A stretch of 64,000 nucleotides of DNA. Origin: Pseudobutyrivibrio sp. UBA3626. GTDB lineage: Bacteria; Bacillota; Clostridia; Lachnospirales; Lachnospiraceae. The stretch lies in assembly GCA_002373675.1 (NCBI GenBank), contig DFLF01000013.1, forward strand, positions 166,497 to 230,496, read 5' to 3'. The notes under the pieces are model-generated. The model saw only the letters and a list, made by a program, of their open reading frames with translations. It did no database searches and had not been told where the DNA came from. Below are positions 35,368 through 45,900 of this stretch, one piece after another (within the stretch, counting starts at the first letter, position 1; each line of letters opens with the position of its first letter). A program made the translations under genes and the position numbers.

Positions 35368-35922
35368 TTACAGATCCGCGTGTCCGTAACCATTAATGAT
35401 TAAATCAGTTGAGTAGTCAATTAATTCATTAATAGGTGTTGGCTTTTCATTCTGTAGCCAGCTTCTATAGATAGAAGTAATTGTTACACAATACGCTCTT
35501 ACAATGTAAGGATGCTTTTTCTTTTCATAGAAGCTCTTGAAAGCAGGAGTTTCAAGAAGCATGTTAGTTACATTGTTGTAGAAGAACACGTAGTTCGGGT
35601 CACACATAAGCTTTTGTTCAACTTCATCACATTCATCCAGATAATGATAGAACTTAGCGATACAGCCGGCTACATCGAGGTCATTAATCTCAGGCTCTAC
35701 GTAGTCTAAGAAATTGTCTACGATTTCGTTCTGTAGCTGTTCGATTAAGTCATCAAGAGATGAAAAATGTAAGTAGAAAGTTTTTCTGTTAATCTCCGCT
35801 CTTTCAGCTAACTCAGTAATGGAGATATCAGAATAATCTTTCTCTAGAACTAGTTGGCAGAAAGCATACTTAATTGATTTGATGGTTCTTCTAACCCTTA
35901 AGTCATTGCTTGTTTGTCTCAT
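35368..35922 (-). CDS. TetR/AcrR-family transcriptional regulator
   Basis: 184 residues. The N-terminal TetR helix-turn-helix is visible (SITELAERAEINRKTFYLHF, residues about 30-50), followed by a variable helical ligand-binding part. It is transcribed away from the ABC exporter genes that begin at 36050, the usual layout for a repressor controlling a divergent multidrug exporter. The 127-bp gap holds a TACAC...GTGTA inverted repeat (35962-35983) that could be its operator. The inducing compound is unknown. Confidence 0.88.
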   Translation of the reverse strand: MRQTSNDLRVRRTIKSIKYAFCQLVLEKDYSDISITELAERAEINRKTFYLHFSSLDDLIEQLQNEIVDNFLDYVEPEINDLDVAGCIAKFYHYLDECDEVEQKLMCDPNYVFFYNNVTNMLLETPAFKSFYEKKKHPYIVRAYCVTITSIYRSWLQNEKPTPINELIDYSTDLIINGYGHADL

Positions 35923-35961
35923 TTCATTTCTCCTTCATTGTTTAAAAATACGAACATAATT

Positions 35962-35983
35962 TACACTGACAATAGTTTGTGTA
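35962..35983. promoter_or_regulatory. Candidate TetR operator
   Basis: Five-base inverted arms TACAC (35962-35966) and GTGTA (35979-35983) lie in the gap between the divergent regulator and exporter genes. Arm length and spacing are within the range for TetR-type sites, but the match is short and could be chance. Confidence 0.3.
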
Positions 35984-36049
35984 TTTTGAAGAAATTATAC
36001 ATTAACTAACGCGAATTATCAACATTTGTGTAGGAAAAAGGACAAAAAA

Positions 36050-37804
36050 ATGATAAAAACTTTATTAAAAGAAACAAAACAGTATAAAAGTGATGCATTA
36101 AAGACACCTCTATATATGTTATTAGAGGTTGCAATGGAGATGATAATACCTCTTCTCATGGCTGTTATCGTTGATGATGGCGTTAATAAAGGGGATATGA
36201 GCGTGATTCTTAAAATGGGAGCTGTTATGCTTGTAATGGCGGGAATAGGTCTGTTTGCCGGAATAAGAGGAGGTACCGTAGGTGCAAGAGCAGCAACAGG
36301 TCTTGCCAAAAACCTTCGCCTTGCTATGTTTAAGAACATTCAGACATTTTCCTTTAAGAATATTGATAAATTCTCTCAGGCAAGTCTGATTACAAGACTT
36401 ACAACTGATGTTACCAATGTGCAAAATGCTTACCAGATGGCCCTCAGACTTGGTACGAGAGCACCGGCAAGTCTTATTGTTGCAATGATTCTCTCATATT
36501 CCATAGAGCCTGAACTTGCCAATGTATATCTTGTAGCAGTTGTAATACTTGCTATAATACTTACCATTGGACTTTTTTCTGTATTCAAGATTTTCTCGGT
36601 GTTATTTGAGCGATACGACAAGCTTAATAACAGTGTTCAGGAGAATATCACAGGAATGCGCGTAGTTAAGGCATATGTACGAGAGGCTTATGAGAAGAGC
36701 AAGTTCGCTAAGGCATCAAGAAACCTTGCTAAACAATTTATAAAGGGAGAGACAATAGTGGCATTTACGGCACCTGTAATGATGCTTGCCATATATGGAT
36801 GTATCCTTCTTATTAGCTGGTTTGGCGCAAATATGATTGTTGTTGACGAATTAACAACTGGTGAACTTATGAGTATGCTTGCTTATTGTATGAATATTCT
36901 TATAAGTCTTATGATGCTGTCTGTGGTATTTCTTATGATATCTATATCAACAGCTGCTTCAAAGCGTATAAGCGAAGTATTAGAAGAGAAGCCTGATATC
37001 GTTAATCCAGATAATCCTGTAGGGGAAGTAAAGGATGGATCAATAGATTTTAATTCAGTTGACTTTAGTTACAACGAAGATGGAAGCGGTAAAGTCTTAG
37101 ATAATGTGAATCTTCATATCAAATCAGGTGAGACAATCGGTATTATAGGAGGAACAGGTAGTGGTAAGACTACATTAGTAAATCTTATCTCAAGACTATA
37201 TGATGTTAATAAGGGAGAAGTTCTAGTTGGAGGGGAAAATGTTAAGAATTATGATTTAGAAGTACTTAGAAAGGAAGTTTCTCATGTGCTTCAGGCAAAT
37301 GTGTTATTCTCCGGCACAATATATGAGAACTTAAGATGGGGCGACATTGATGCTTCAGATGAGGAATGTAAGAAGGCTTGTGAACTCTCCTGCGCCAGCG
37401 AGTTCATAGAGAGAATGCCAGATGGCTACAATACAAGGATAGAGCAAGGTGGAACCAATGTATCCGGTGGCCAGAGACAGAGACTATGTATAGCAAGAGC
37501 TCTTCTTAGAAAACCGAAGATACTGATTCTTGATGATTCCACATCAGCAGTTGATACTGCTACAGATGCGAAGATTAGAAGGGCGTTTAGGGAAGAAATA
37601 CCTAATACAACGAAGCTGATAATAGCACAGCGTGTATCTTCTGTACAGGATGCAGACAGAATAATTGTAATGGATGATGGCAATATAGATGGCATAGGAA
37701 CGCACGAGGAACTACTCGCAGGTAATGAGATATATAAAGATGTATATGAATCTCAGACCGGTGCGGGAAGCGGTGATTTTGATGAGGAGGAAAAGGATGG
37801 CTAG
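36050..37804 (+). CDS. ABC exporter subunit with degenerate ATPase site (heterodimer, first half)
   Basis: 584 residues from ATG 36050; eight upstream in-frame codons are rejected because the purine-rich stretch before 36050 is the better ribosome-binding site. Six membrane helices (residues 1-300) precede the nucleotide-binding domain: Walker A GGTGSGKTT from about residue 368 and signature VSGGQRQR. The catalytic Walker B glutamate is Asp496 (LDDSTS) and the switch histidine is Gln527 (IIAQRV). These two losses mark the degenerate partner of an asymmetric heterodimer such as BmrCD or TM287/288. Its end overlaps the partner gene by 8 bp. Confidence 0.92.
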   Translation: MIKTLLKETKQYKSDALKTPLYMLLEVAMEMIIPLLMAVIVDDGVNKGDMSVILKMGAVMLVMAGIGLFAGIRGGTVGARAATGLAKNLRLAMFKNIQTFSFKNIDKFSQASLITRLTTDVTNVQNAYQMALRLGTRAPASLIVAMILSYSIEPELANVYLVAVVILAIILTIGLFSVFKIFSVLFERYDKLNNSVQENITGMRVVKAYVREAYEKSKFAKASRNLAKQFIKGETIVAFTAPVMMLAIYGCILLISWFGANMIVVDELTTGELMSMLAYCMNILISLMMLSVVFLMISISTAASKRISEVLEEKPDIVNPDNPVGEVKDGSIDFNSVDFSYNEDGSGKVLDNVNLHIKSGETIGIIGGTGSGKTTLVNLISRLYDVNKGEVLVGGENVKNYDLEVLRKEVSHVLQANVLFSGTIYENLRWGDIDASDEECKKACELSCASEFIERMPDGYNTRIEQGGTNVSGGQRQRLCIARALLRKPKILILDDSTSAVDTATDAKIRRAFREEIPNTTKLIIAQRVSSVQDADRIIVMDDGNIDGIGTHEELLAGNEIYKDVYESQTGAGSGDFDEEEKDG

Positions 37805-39692
37805 ACCAAGAGGACAGATGTCTAAAGAAGAATTCAAGAAGAATTCAAAAGCACTTGGACGATTATTTAAATTCTTATTTAAGAATTATGGTTTTTTGCT
37901 GATTGTCGTCCTTATATGTATATTATTATCGATATTTTCTACGATTCAGGGAACATTATTTATCCAGAATCTGATAGATGATTATATTACACCAATGATT
38001 AATAGTGGTTCAAGAGACTTCTCAGAGCTTCTTGCAGCAATTATTAGAGTCGCTATATTCTACGGAGTCGGAATTGTGGCTACATTTGCATACCGTCTTA
38101 TTATGGTATATGTAACACAGGGAACCCTTGATAAACTAAGAAGACAGCTCTTCGTTCATATGGAAGACCTTCCTATTAGATACTTCGATACGCATGCACA
38201 TGGAGATATAATGTCTGTCTACACTAATGATATTGATACTATGAGACAGGTAATAAGCGAGAGCTTACCACAGTTTATTAATAGTCTGGTTACAATAGTT
38301 GCGGTAGTTATCTCTATGTTTACGCTTAATTGGGTTCTTACACTTATAACCCTTGGTATGGTAGTGGTAATGTTCTATGTAACGAAGATTCTTGCTGGAA
38401 AGTCTGGTAAATTCTTTACTTTACAGCAGAAGAATATTGGTATAGTAAATGGTCATATAGAAGAAATGATGATGGGACAGAAGGTTGTTAAAGTCTTCAA
38501 TCATGAGAAGGAGTCAATCAAAGAATTCGAGAAGCTTAATGAAGAACTATTTGATAGCTCCAATAAAGCAAACAAATACGCCAACTTGCTCATGCCGGCA
38601 AATGCTCAGATAGGAAATCTTAGTTACGTTATTATTGCTGTAGTAGGTGGAATCCTTGCCCTTTCTGGAATTACAGGATTTACACTTGGTGGACTTGCTA
38701 GTTTCCTTACATTTAACAAGAGTCTCAACATGCCAATAAGTATGGTCTCACAACAGTTTAGCTTCATTGTAATGGCATCAGCCGGTTCGAAGCGATACTT
38801 TGATGTAATTGATGAGAAGCCTGAAGTCAATGATGGTTATGTTACTCTTGTAAATGCGAAAGAAGAAAACGGAGAACTGGTAGAAACAAAAGAGCGTACA
38901 GGAATCTGGGCGTGGAAGCATACACATCAGGCAGATGGCTCTGTTACTTATGTCAGACAACAAGGTGACATACGATTCAACGAAGTTGACTTTGGATACA
39001 ACGAAGACAATATTGTGCTTCATAATATTAAGCTCTATGCAGAACCTGGTCAGAAAATAGCATTTGTAGGTGCAACAGGTGCAGGTAAGACCACCATTAT
39101 TAATCTAATTAACAGATTCTATGATATTGATGATGGTAAGATTCGTTACGACGGAATAAATGTCAATAAGATTAAGAAGGAAGATCTTCGTTCGTCTCTT
39201 GGAATTGTACTACAGGATACGCATCTGTTTACAGGAACAATAGCGGATAATATCAGATATGGTAAGCTTGATGCTACGGATGAAGAGGTTATCGCAGCGG
39301 CAAAGCTATCTAATGCACATTCCTTTATAAAGAGGCTTCCCCAGGGGTATGATACATTGATTAATGGAGACGGCGCTAATCTCAGCCAGGGACAGAGGCA
39401 GCTTCTTGCCATATCAAGAGCTGCTATAGCAGACCCACCGGCATTAATACTTGATGAAGCTACAAGTTCTATTGATACAAGAACAGAGAAGAAGATACAA
39501 GACGGAATGGACAATCTCATGAAGGGAAGAACAACATTTGTAATTGCCCACAGGCTTTCAACAATACGTAACTCCGATTGTATAATGGTTCTTGAGAAAG
39601 GTAGAATTATTGAGCGAGGCTCCCATGAAGAACTTATGGAAGAGAAGGGTAAATACTACCAGCTCTATACAGGAAAGATAGTAAATGCTTAG
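37797..39692 (+). CDS. ABC exporter subunit with canonical ATPase site (heterodimer, second half)
   Basis: 631 residues from ATG 37797, with GAGGAGG just upstream; the longer frame from 37725 lies inside the previous gene. Six membrane helices are followed by an insertion of about 60 residues before the ATPase core. The ATPase has Walker A GATGAGKTT, LSQGQRQ, and intact catalytic Glu554 (LDEATS) and switch His585 (IAHRLST). It pairs with the upstream degenerate subunit to form one exporter, probably for drugs, lipids or a peptide. Control by the divergent TetR protein is likely. Confidence 0.92.
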   Translation: MARPRGQMSKEEFKKNSKALGRLFKFLFKNYGFLLIVVLICILLSIFSTIQGTLFIQNLIDDYITPMINSGSRDFSELLAAIIRVAIFYGVGIVATFAYRLIMVYVTQGTLDKLRRQLFVHMEDLPIRYFDTHAHGDIMSVYTNDIDTMRQVISESLPQFINSLVTIVAVVISMFTLNWVLTLITLGMVVVMFYVTKILAGKSGKFFTLQQKNIGIVNGHIEEMMMGQKVVKVFNHEKESIKEFEKLNEELFDSSNKANKYANLLMPANAQIGNLSYVIIAVVGGILALSGITGFTLGGLASFLTFNKSLNMPISMVSQQFSFIVMASAGSKRYFDVIDEKPEVNDGYVTLVNAKEENGELVETKERTGIWAWKHTHQADGSVTYVRQQGDIRFNEVDFGYNEDNIVLHNIKLYAEPGQKIAFVGATGAGKTTIINLINRFYDIDDGKIRYDGINVNKIKKEDLRSSLGIVLQDTHLFTGTIADNIRYGKLDATDEEVIAAAKLSNAHSFIKRLPQGYDTLINGDGANLSQGQRQLLAISRAAIADPPALILDEATSSIDTRTEKKIQDGMDNLMKGRTTFVIAHRLSTIRNSDCIMVLEKGRIIERGSHEELMEEKGKYYQLYTGKIVNA

Positions 39693-39820
39693 TTGAAAGA
39701 AAAAATAACAAAATCAAAAATTTTTTGAAATAGGTATAAAGTATTGAAAAATAATTCCGATAACTACATAGAAAAAGTGTATCTATGGGGATTTTATGTT
39801 TATTTTTAAGTACAATCCAT

Positions 39821-39829
39821 GCTATAATT
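39821..39829 (+). promoter_or_regulatory. Extended -10 promoter for the giant surface protein
   Basis: TGCTATAAT at 39821-39829 is an extended -10 element (TGn plus TATAAT). It gives a leader of about 115 bases before the start codon. No good -35 box is needed for this type, and none is seen. Confidence 0.55.
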
Positions 39830-39884
39830 AAGGTAACTATAGGTACAAATAATAAATAAAAAATATTTAGTCAATTTATAAATC

Positions 39885-39931
39885 AACTATTTCACCAGAT
39901 AGTTCGCAAATGGCTATAATTAGCCACTTGC
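39885..39931 (+). promoter_or_regulatory. Two tandem hairpins in the leader of the giant surface protein
   Basis: Hairpin 1 pairs AACTAT (39885-39890) with ATAGTT (39899-39904). Hairpin 2 pairs GCAAATGGCTA (39906-39916) with TAGCCACTTGC (39921-39931) around a TAAT loop, with a single A-C mismatch. The ribosome-binding site (AAAGGAG) starts about 10 bases later. There is no T tract after hairpin 2, so it is not an ordinary terminator; an mRNA-stabilising or regulatory role is possible. Confidence 0.45.
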
Positions 39932-39953
39932 AAAAGGGGGAAAGGAGTACTTT

Positions 39954-42900
39954 ATGGCAAAGTACAGAAATTATGGAAAGAAAATACTTGCAATAGCTCT
40001 TGTGCTGGCAACTGTTCTTACAACAGGATCTTTCAATATGGAAGCGCTGGCAAAAGAATATTCGGATGTGCCAGAAGATAGCATTCCTTCAGGAGGTTAT
40101 ATTGGGCAGATTACGACTAATAGTCAGGCGAATAACCAGCAGGTTAATAATATAGGCTTTAAGATTGTTAAAGAAGCTGGAAAGCCTTATAGCTGTACTG
40201 TAGATATCTACGAGAATCCTACGGATGAGAACGCCCCTGAATCTGGTGTACATAGAGTAACTATACCGAAGGATGTGGAAGCATCTCAGACACAAGAAGA
40301 AGCAACGATTGATATTCCTGTGGGAAATGGAGACGACGGTAAGCCAATTGTTCTTACTCCAGGTGAGAAGGTTGGTGTAGCAATTAATATATTAAGTTTT
40401 TCTGAGAATCGTACACTGTTCTATGATAGTGATGAAGGAACAGGATTTACAAAAGAAAGCTTCACATCTAGTTGGGTATCAAGAGATAAAGGAACTATGT
40501 TGATTGATACTTCAACTTACACAGGAACATTAAGTGACATTAAAAACATCACAATGAGTCCAGAGAAGACAATCTTAACTGTAGGTGATGACCCAGTTGA
40601 TCTTAATGTTAAGATTGATCCTCTATATAAGAGAGATATTAATATTCAATCTAATAATACTTCGGCAGTTACAATTGATACTCAGAAAGCAGTAATGGCT
40701 GGTTCCGGAGAAGCAAAGGTTACAGCAACATGTGCAGGAAAATCTACAGATGTAACATTTAAAGTATTAGAACCTAAAGTAAATAATTCAGATCCAAAAA
40801 ATATTGCAAATCAGGATTATACAGGATCAGCAATTACTCCGGATGTAAAATTATATCTTGGAACAACAGAACTTGTTAAAGACACAGACTATGTAGTTAA
40901 TTACAAGAATAATATTAATCCTGGAACAGCTACAATTGAGATTAGCGGAAGAGGAAGTTACGTAGGATATAACAAGTCATATGACTTTAAGATTGTAAAA
41001 GGAAAGTTAACAGATGAAATGGTACAGGCTGGTGAATATACAGTTAATACAGCCACCGGCGAAGTATCAAGCGCATCTATAACAGGTCTTACATATAATG
41101 TTGATTATGAAGCAACGGCCGAATATAAATCAAGTACAGCAACAAGCGTTACATATGATGTATCAGTAAAAGGTATAGGAAACTACGAAGGGGGACCATA
41201 TACAAAGGAAGTAACAATGCAAGGTACTCCAGGTACCCCAATAGACATTAATTCTGTGGTAATTGCGGAACTTGAAAAGACTAGCTATGAATATACTGGT
41301 TCGGATATAAACCCTCCAGTTCATTTCTATAGTAGAACAGCCACTGGTAAAGGCGAGGAAATCCCAACCTTTAAGAATAATGTTAAAGTAAAATATCCAG
41401 ATGACAGTTCTGCATCAACAACGCCTAAGACAGTTACAATTACTGGAATAGAGAATAATGGATATGTCGGAACAATAGAACTTAATTACACAATTACTCC
41501 TCTTAATATTGGTAAGAGTGGAAGTGGAGTAACAGTAACAGTTGCAAAAGAGCAAGGACGAACAGACAATAAATGGACTCATACAGGTCAGGAGATTTTT
41601 CCTGGAGTTACAGTTGAGCTAACAAAAGGTGAAATTACAAAGAACCTTAATGAGGGTACAGATTATACACTTAAGTATAGAAATAATACAGATATAGGAA
41701 CTGCTAGAATAACTGTTTCTGGTAAAGGTAATTATTCAGGTTCTATTAATGAAGAGTTTGAGATTATTGCAAGCTTTAAGAATGATGCAGAAGTAACCCT
41801 TGGGGGATATACAACAGACGCAAGCAGAGATTTTGTTACTGGATACAGTGTTGCCTATAATGGTAATGCCCATGAACCAACTCTAAGTATTACGCTAGAT
41901 GGTGATCCTATTGAACTTGGAACAGATTATTCCATAGCTTATGTTGATAATACTAATGCAGGTACCGCCAAGGTACATGTAACTGGACTTCGTGATTATT
42001 CAGGTAGTGAATTCGACGTAAAATATACCATTACGAAGAAGCAACTATCTGGTAGTGTAGTCGTGAGTCAACCAATATACACATACACAGGAACGGCTAT
42101 TCCTCTGCCGGATGGAGCATATGATGTATATGATGGTTCTAAGAGACTTACACCAGGTGTTGATTATGATGTAACATTTACTAATAATACAAATGTTGGA
42201 ACAGCTAGAGTAACAGCTACTGGAAAAGGTAATTATCAGGGTTCTATAAACGGTTCTTACACTATAGAAGCACTGTCACTTCAATCGAGTGATGTTGCTA
42301 TTGATGCGATTCCAGATGAGTCTTATACAGGCGGTGAGCATAGACCGGTTCCTGTAGTAAGGCTTAATGGTAATGCCATTGATTCTAGTAACTACACAGT
42401 TACATATGCTAATAATATAGCTGTTGGAACAGCAACTGTTACTATAACAGGTAAGAATAATTTCAAAGATACTAAGCAGACAACATTCAAGATTAATCCT
42501 AAGACATTAGCTAATCTTACATATACACTAGGAGGTCTTACTTGTACACCTACTAGTTCTGCAGGAACATCCTATGTTGCAGAATATAGCGCGTCTTATA
42601 ATGGTTTATATCAGAGACCGCCTGTGCAGGTATATGATAATGGTGTGGTTCTTACAGAAGGAACGGATTATAGAGTTATATACAATAGTAATCTTAAGGC
42701 AGGAACAGCATATGCTTATATAAGTGGACTAGGAGGATATAAGGGTTCCTGGGTAAGTATACAATTTACAATAACTAAGAAATCCATTACTAATTGTGAA
42801 GTTATATATAATGGCAAGACAGAGAAACGCTCAGATGGCAAGACATATCCTAAATTAGAAGTAAGAGATCCGTCCGCTTCTTATGGAAAAGATGTATTGG

Positions 42901-45900
42901 TGGAAAATGAAGATTACACATTAGTTCCAGAAGAAGCAGCATCCACGAGCGGGCCTAACAGAAAGTGTTCAATTGTTGGTAAAGATAATTTTATGGACGA
43001 GCAGGAAGTATACTATGATGTGGGTAATAACATTGCATCAGGTACTGTTCTTCTATACTTGCATGACAGCACACAGATTCAAAAGACAGGAGATCAATAT
43101 CTTGTTGAATATATGGGGGAGACACCTCCTATAGTTAACGTAGTCTATAATGGTAGTGCTCTAACCGAGCATACAGATTATGAAGTGGCACTTACACCTG
43201 TTAGCGGAACACTATATGATGCAGGCTCAGTAGTTAAAGTTACAGTAACAGGTAAAGGAGAATACTACGGAGAAGCAACAGAGCAGTATACGATTACACG
43301 TAAAGCAATAGATACGATGACGTTAACAGATGGTAATACCTCTACCTCTAAGATATCTGATTGGACATACGAGTATAATAGCTTAAAGAAAGAGGTTAAT
43401 CCTGTTCTTACATATAATGTACCGGGAGTCCCAACTCCTATTGTGCTTAAAGCAGGAACAGATTTTACGGTAGATAAGACTGAGATTGGTCCAAACGTAA
43501 CAGATAGCGAAATTGTAACGATTACAGCTACAGGCAATTATATTGGTACAGGGACAGCCGATTATAAGATTAATCCGTATAATGTTAATACACAAACGGG
43601 CATTGTTATAGGTGATATACTTGATCAGGAATACACTTCAGAGGCAATAGAGCCTCATCCAACAGTGCAACTTAAGTTGAGTGATAATTCAACCGTGAAA
43701 ATGTATGAAGGTACAGATTATACACTTGACTATGACAATAACGTTAATGTTGGAAATAAAACAGCTACTGTTATTATCAAAGGTATTAATAACTTTACCG
43801 GTGAGAACAGGTATGCGAAATTCAGCATTATAAGGAGAACGCTTACTAAGGATAATACTAAGGCAGAAGGGCTTAATAACGTATATTATACAGGCTCACA
43901 AGTGAAGCCTACTTTTGACCTTCGTTATAATGATGATATTTTGCTAATTAAAGATACTGATTATACTGTGACTTATGGTGAGAATCTCAAGATTGGCGCA
44001 ACTAGCGGCATTGTTAATATTAAAGGTATTGGAAAATACGATGGTGAATTTACGCTTAACTTTGCTATAAAAGGAGACATCGGAGACACAAAAATATTTA
44101 CAATAACAGGAATAAATGATGAATATACTATAAGTAATGGAACAATTACCGGAATTACGCCTCTTGTAACATACAAGCCGGGAGGAGTTGTAACAGAGAT
44201 TCCTTCTACATACTATACGTTGAAACTTCCGTCAACCATAGCGCCCGGATATGCAACTGTTTCATTAGAGGGTAAAGGCGATGTGATGGCCGGAACATAT
44301 TACAAGAATATTAAAATACAAGGAAACCTTTCAGAGCCTGAAGCCGTAAAGATAACAGGCTTAGATGAGGAAGGTTATGCTTATACGGGTTCGGAGATTC
44401 AACCACATCCTACTGTTACATATAATGGAAGAACACTTGTTGAAGGAACAGATTACAAGCTTGAATGGCAGGATAATGTGAGTCCGGAAGGTACGGCAAA
44501 GGTAATAGTTAAGCCGGCTGATGGAAACACATTCTATGTAGGACAAGCATCTGCGACATTTAATATCAAGTATATGCTTTCAACAGCAACAATTGATAGT
44601 GTTGGACCATTTACATATAATGGATTAAAGCAGGAGCCTAAGCCAACAGTTACTGTTGCAGGAAAAACGCTAGATCCTGATGCTGACTTAGAATGGAGTT
44701 ATGGTTCTAACACAAATGCATATGATAATTGTTATGTGACTATCAGAGGTAAAGGTAAAGCAAAAGGAGATGTTACTATTCCGTTTACTATTAGGCCAAT
44801 TAGTATTGATAGTACCAATACTACTGTAAAATTTGCTGATTCGCCTATACCATACACAGGTACGGCAGTTCAACCGGAGCCTACAGTTACATATGGTGGA
44901 AAAACACTTGAACGTAATAAGGATTATACAATTGAATATCCGCTCGAGAATACACCCGGAAAGAAGTATGTTAAGGTTAGAGGAACCGGTAACTATCAAG
45001 GCAACATTCAAGGCAATGATTCTAATGGCTTCTATGTTGTAAACCCGGGAAATATTGATGACGCAGTAGTTACTATTACTGAACCTGTATACTATGCGGG
45101 CGGACAGAAGGTTTATCCTAAATACACTATAAAATTTAATGGAACCGATCTTATAGAAGGCGGAGATTATAGTGTTAGCTTTAGTAATAACGAACGGATA
45201 AGTACTGATACTTCTAAAGCGCATATGGAATTTACAGGAAAGGGTAACTTTGCAGGAAGCTCTAAGACTGTTGATTTTGAAGTGTTAGCAACTGATTTGT
45301 CTAAGGGTGTTGTTAAAGTATCTGAAGCATCCAGTGTATATACCGGCTCAGAGATAACGCCTGAATTAGAAGTATACATTTTCACCGGTGACGGAGATAA
45401 GAAGTATTATTTGAATAAAGGCACTGATTATTCAGTAAGCTATAATGGCTTTGACCATATGATTGATGCCGGAACATATGAGATAATCGTTCAAGGCGAA
45501 GGAAGCTTTATTAATAGTCTATATGCGTCTTATGAAGTGAAGCCTAAGTCTTTAAAGAGTGACAATGTTGCTGTAGCCATTAATAAGGACACTTGGGATT
45601 ATACGGGAGAGCCTATAATACCAACAGTAACGGTTACTGATAGTGGTAGGGTGCCTGCAGAACAGACACTTGTAGAAGGCAAAGATTATACAATATCTTA
45701 TGAGAATAATACAACTGCTGGTTCTGCTACAAGCGATAATCCGCCTAAGGTTATAGTAACTGGAATCGGAAATTATGGCGAAGTAGTTGAGAAGACATTC
45801 AACATAGGTAACGATTTAGCTGCTGCTGAAGTTACACTAGATGTGCCAACGACGGAATATACTTATGATGGAACGGAGCACAAACCAGAGGCATATGTTA

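Noticed and set aside
39714..39728. An AT-only palindrome after the ABC exporter as a terminator
   Set aside because: The stem is only A-T pairs and would be too weak for a reliable intrinsic terminator.
44688..45224. A 178-codon open frame on the - strand inside the giant repeat gene
   Set aside because: It is antisense to a long coding region with clear protein repeats, has no recognisable domain, and similar antisense frames occur across AT-rich genes here.
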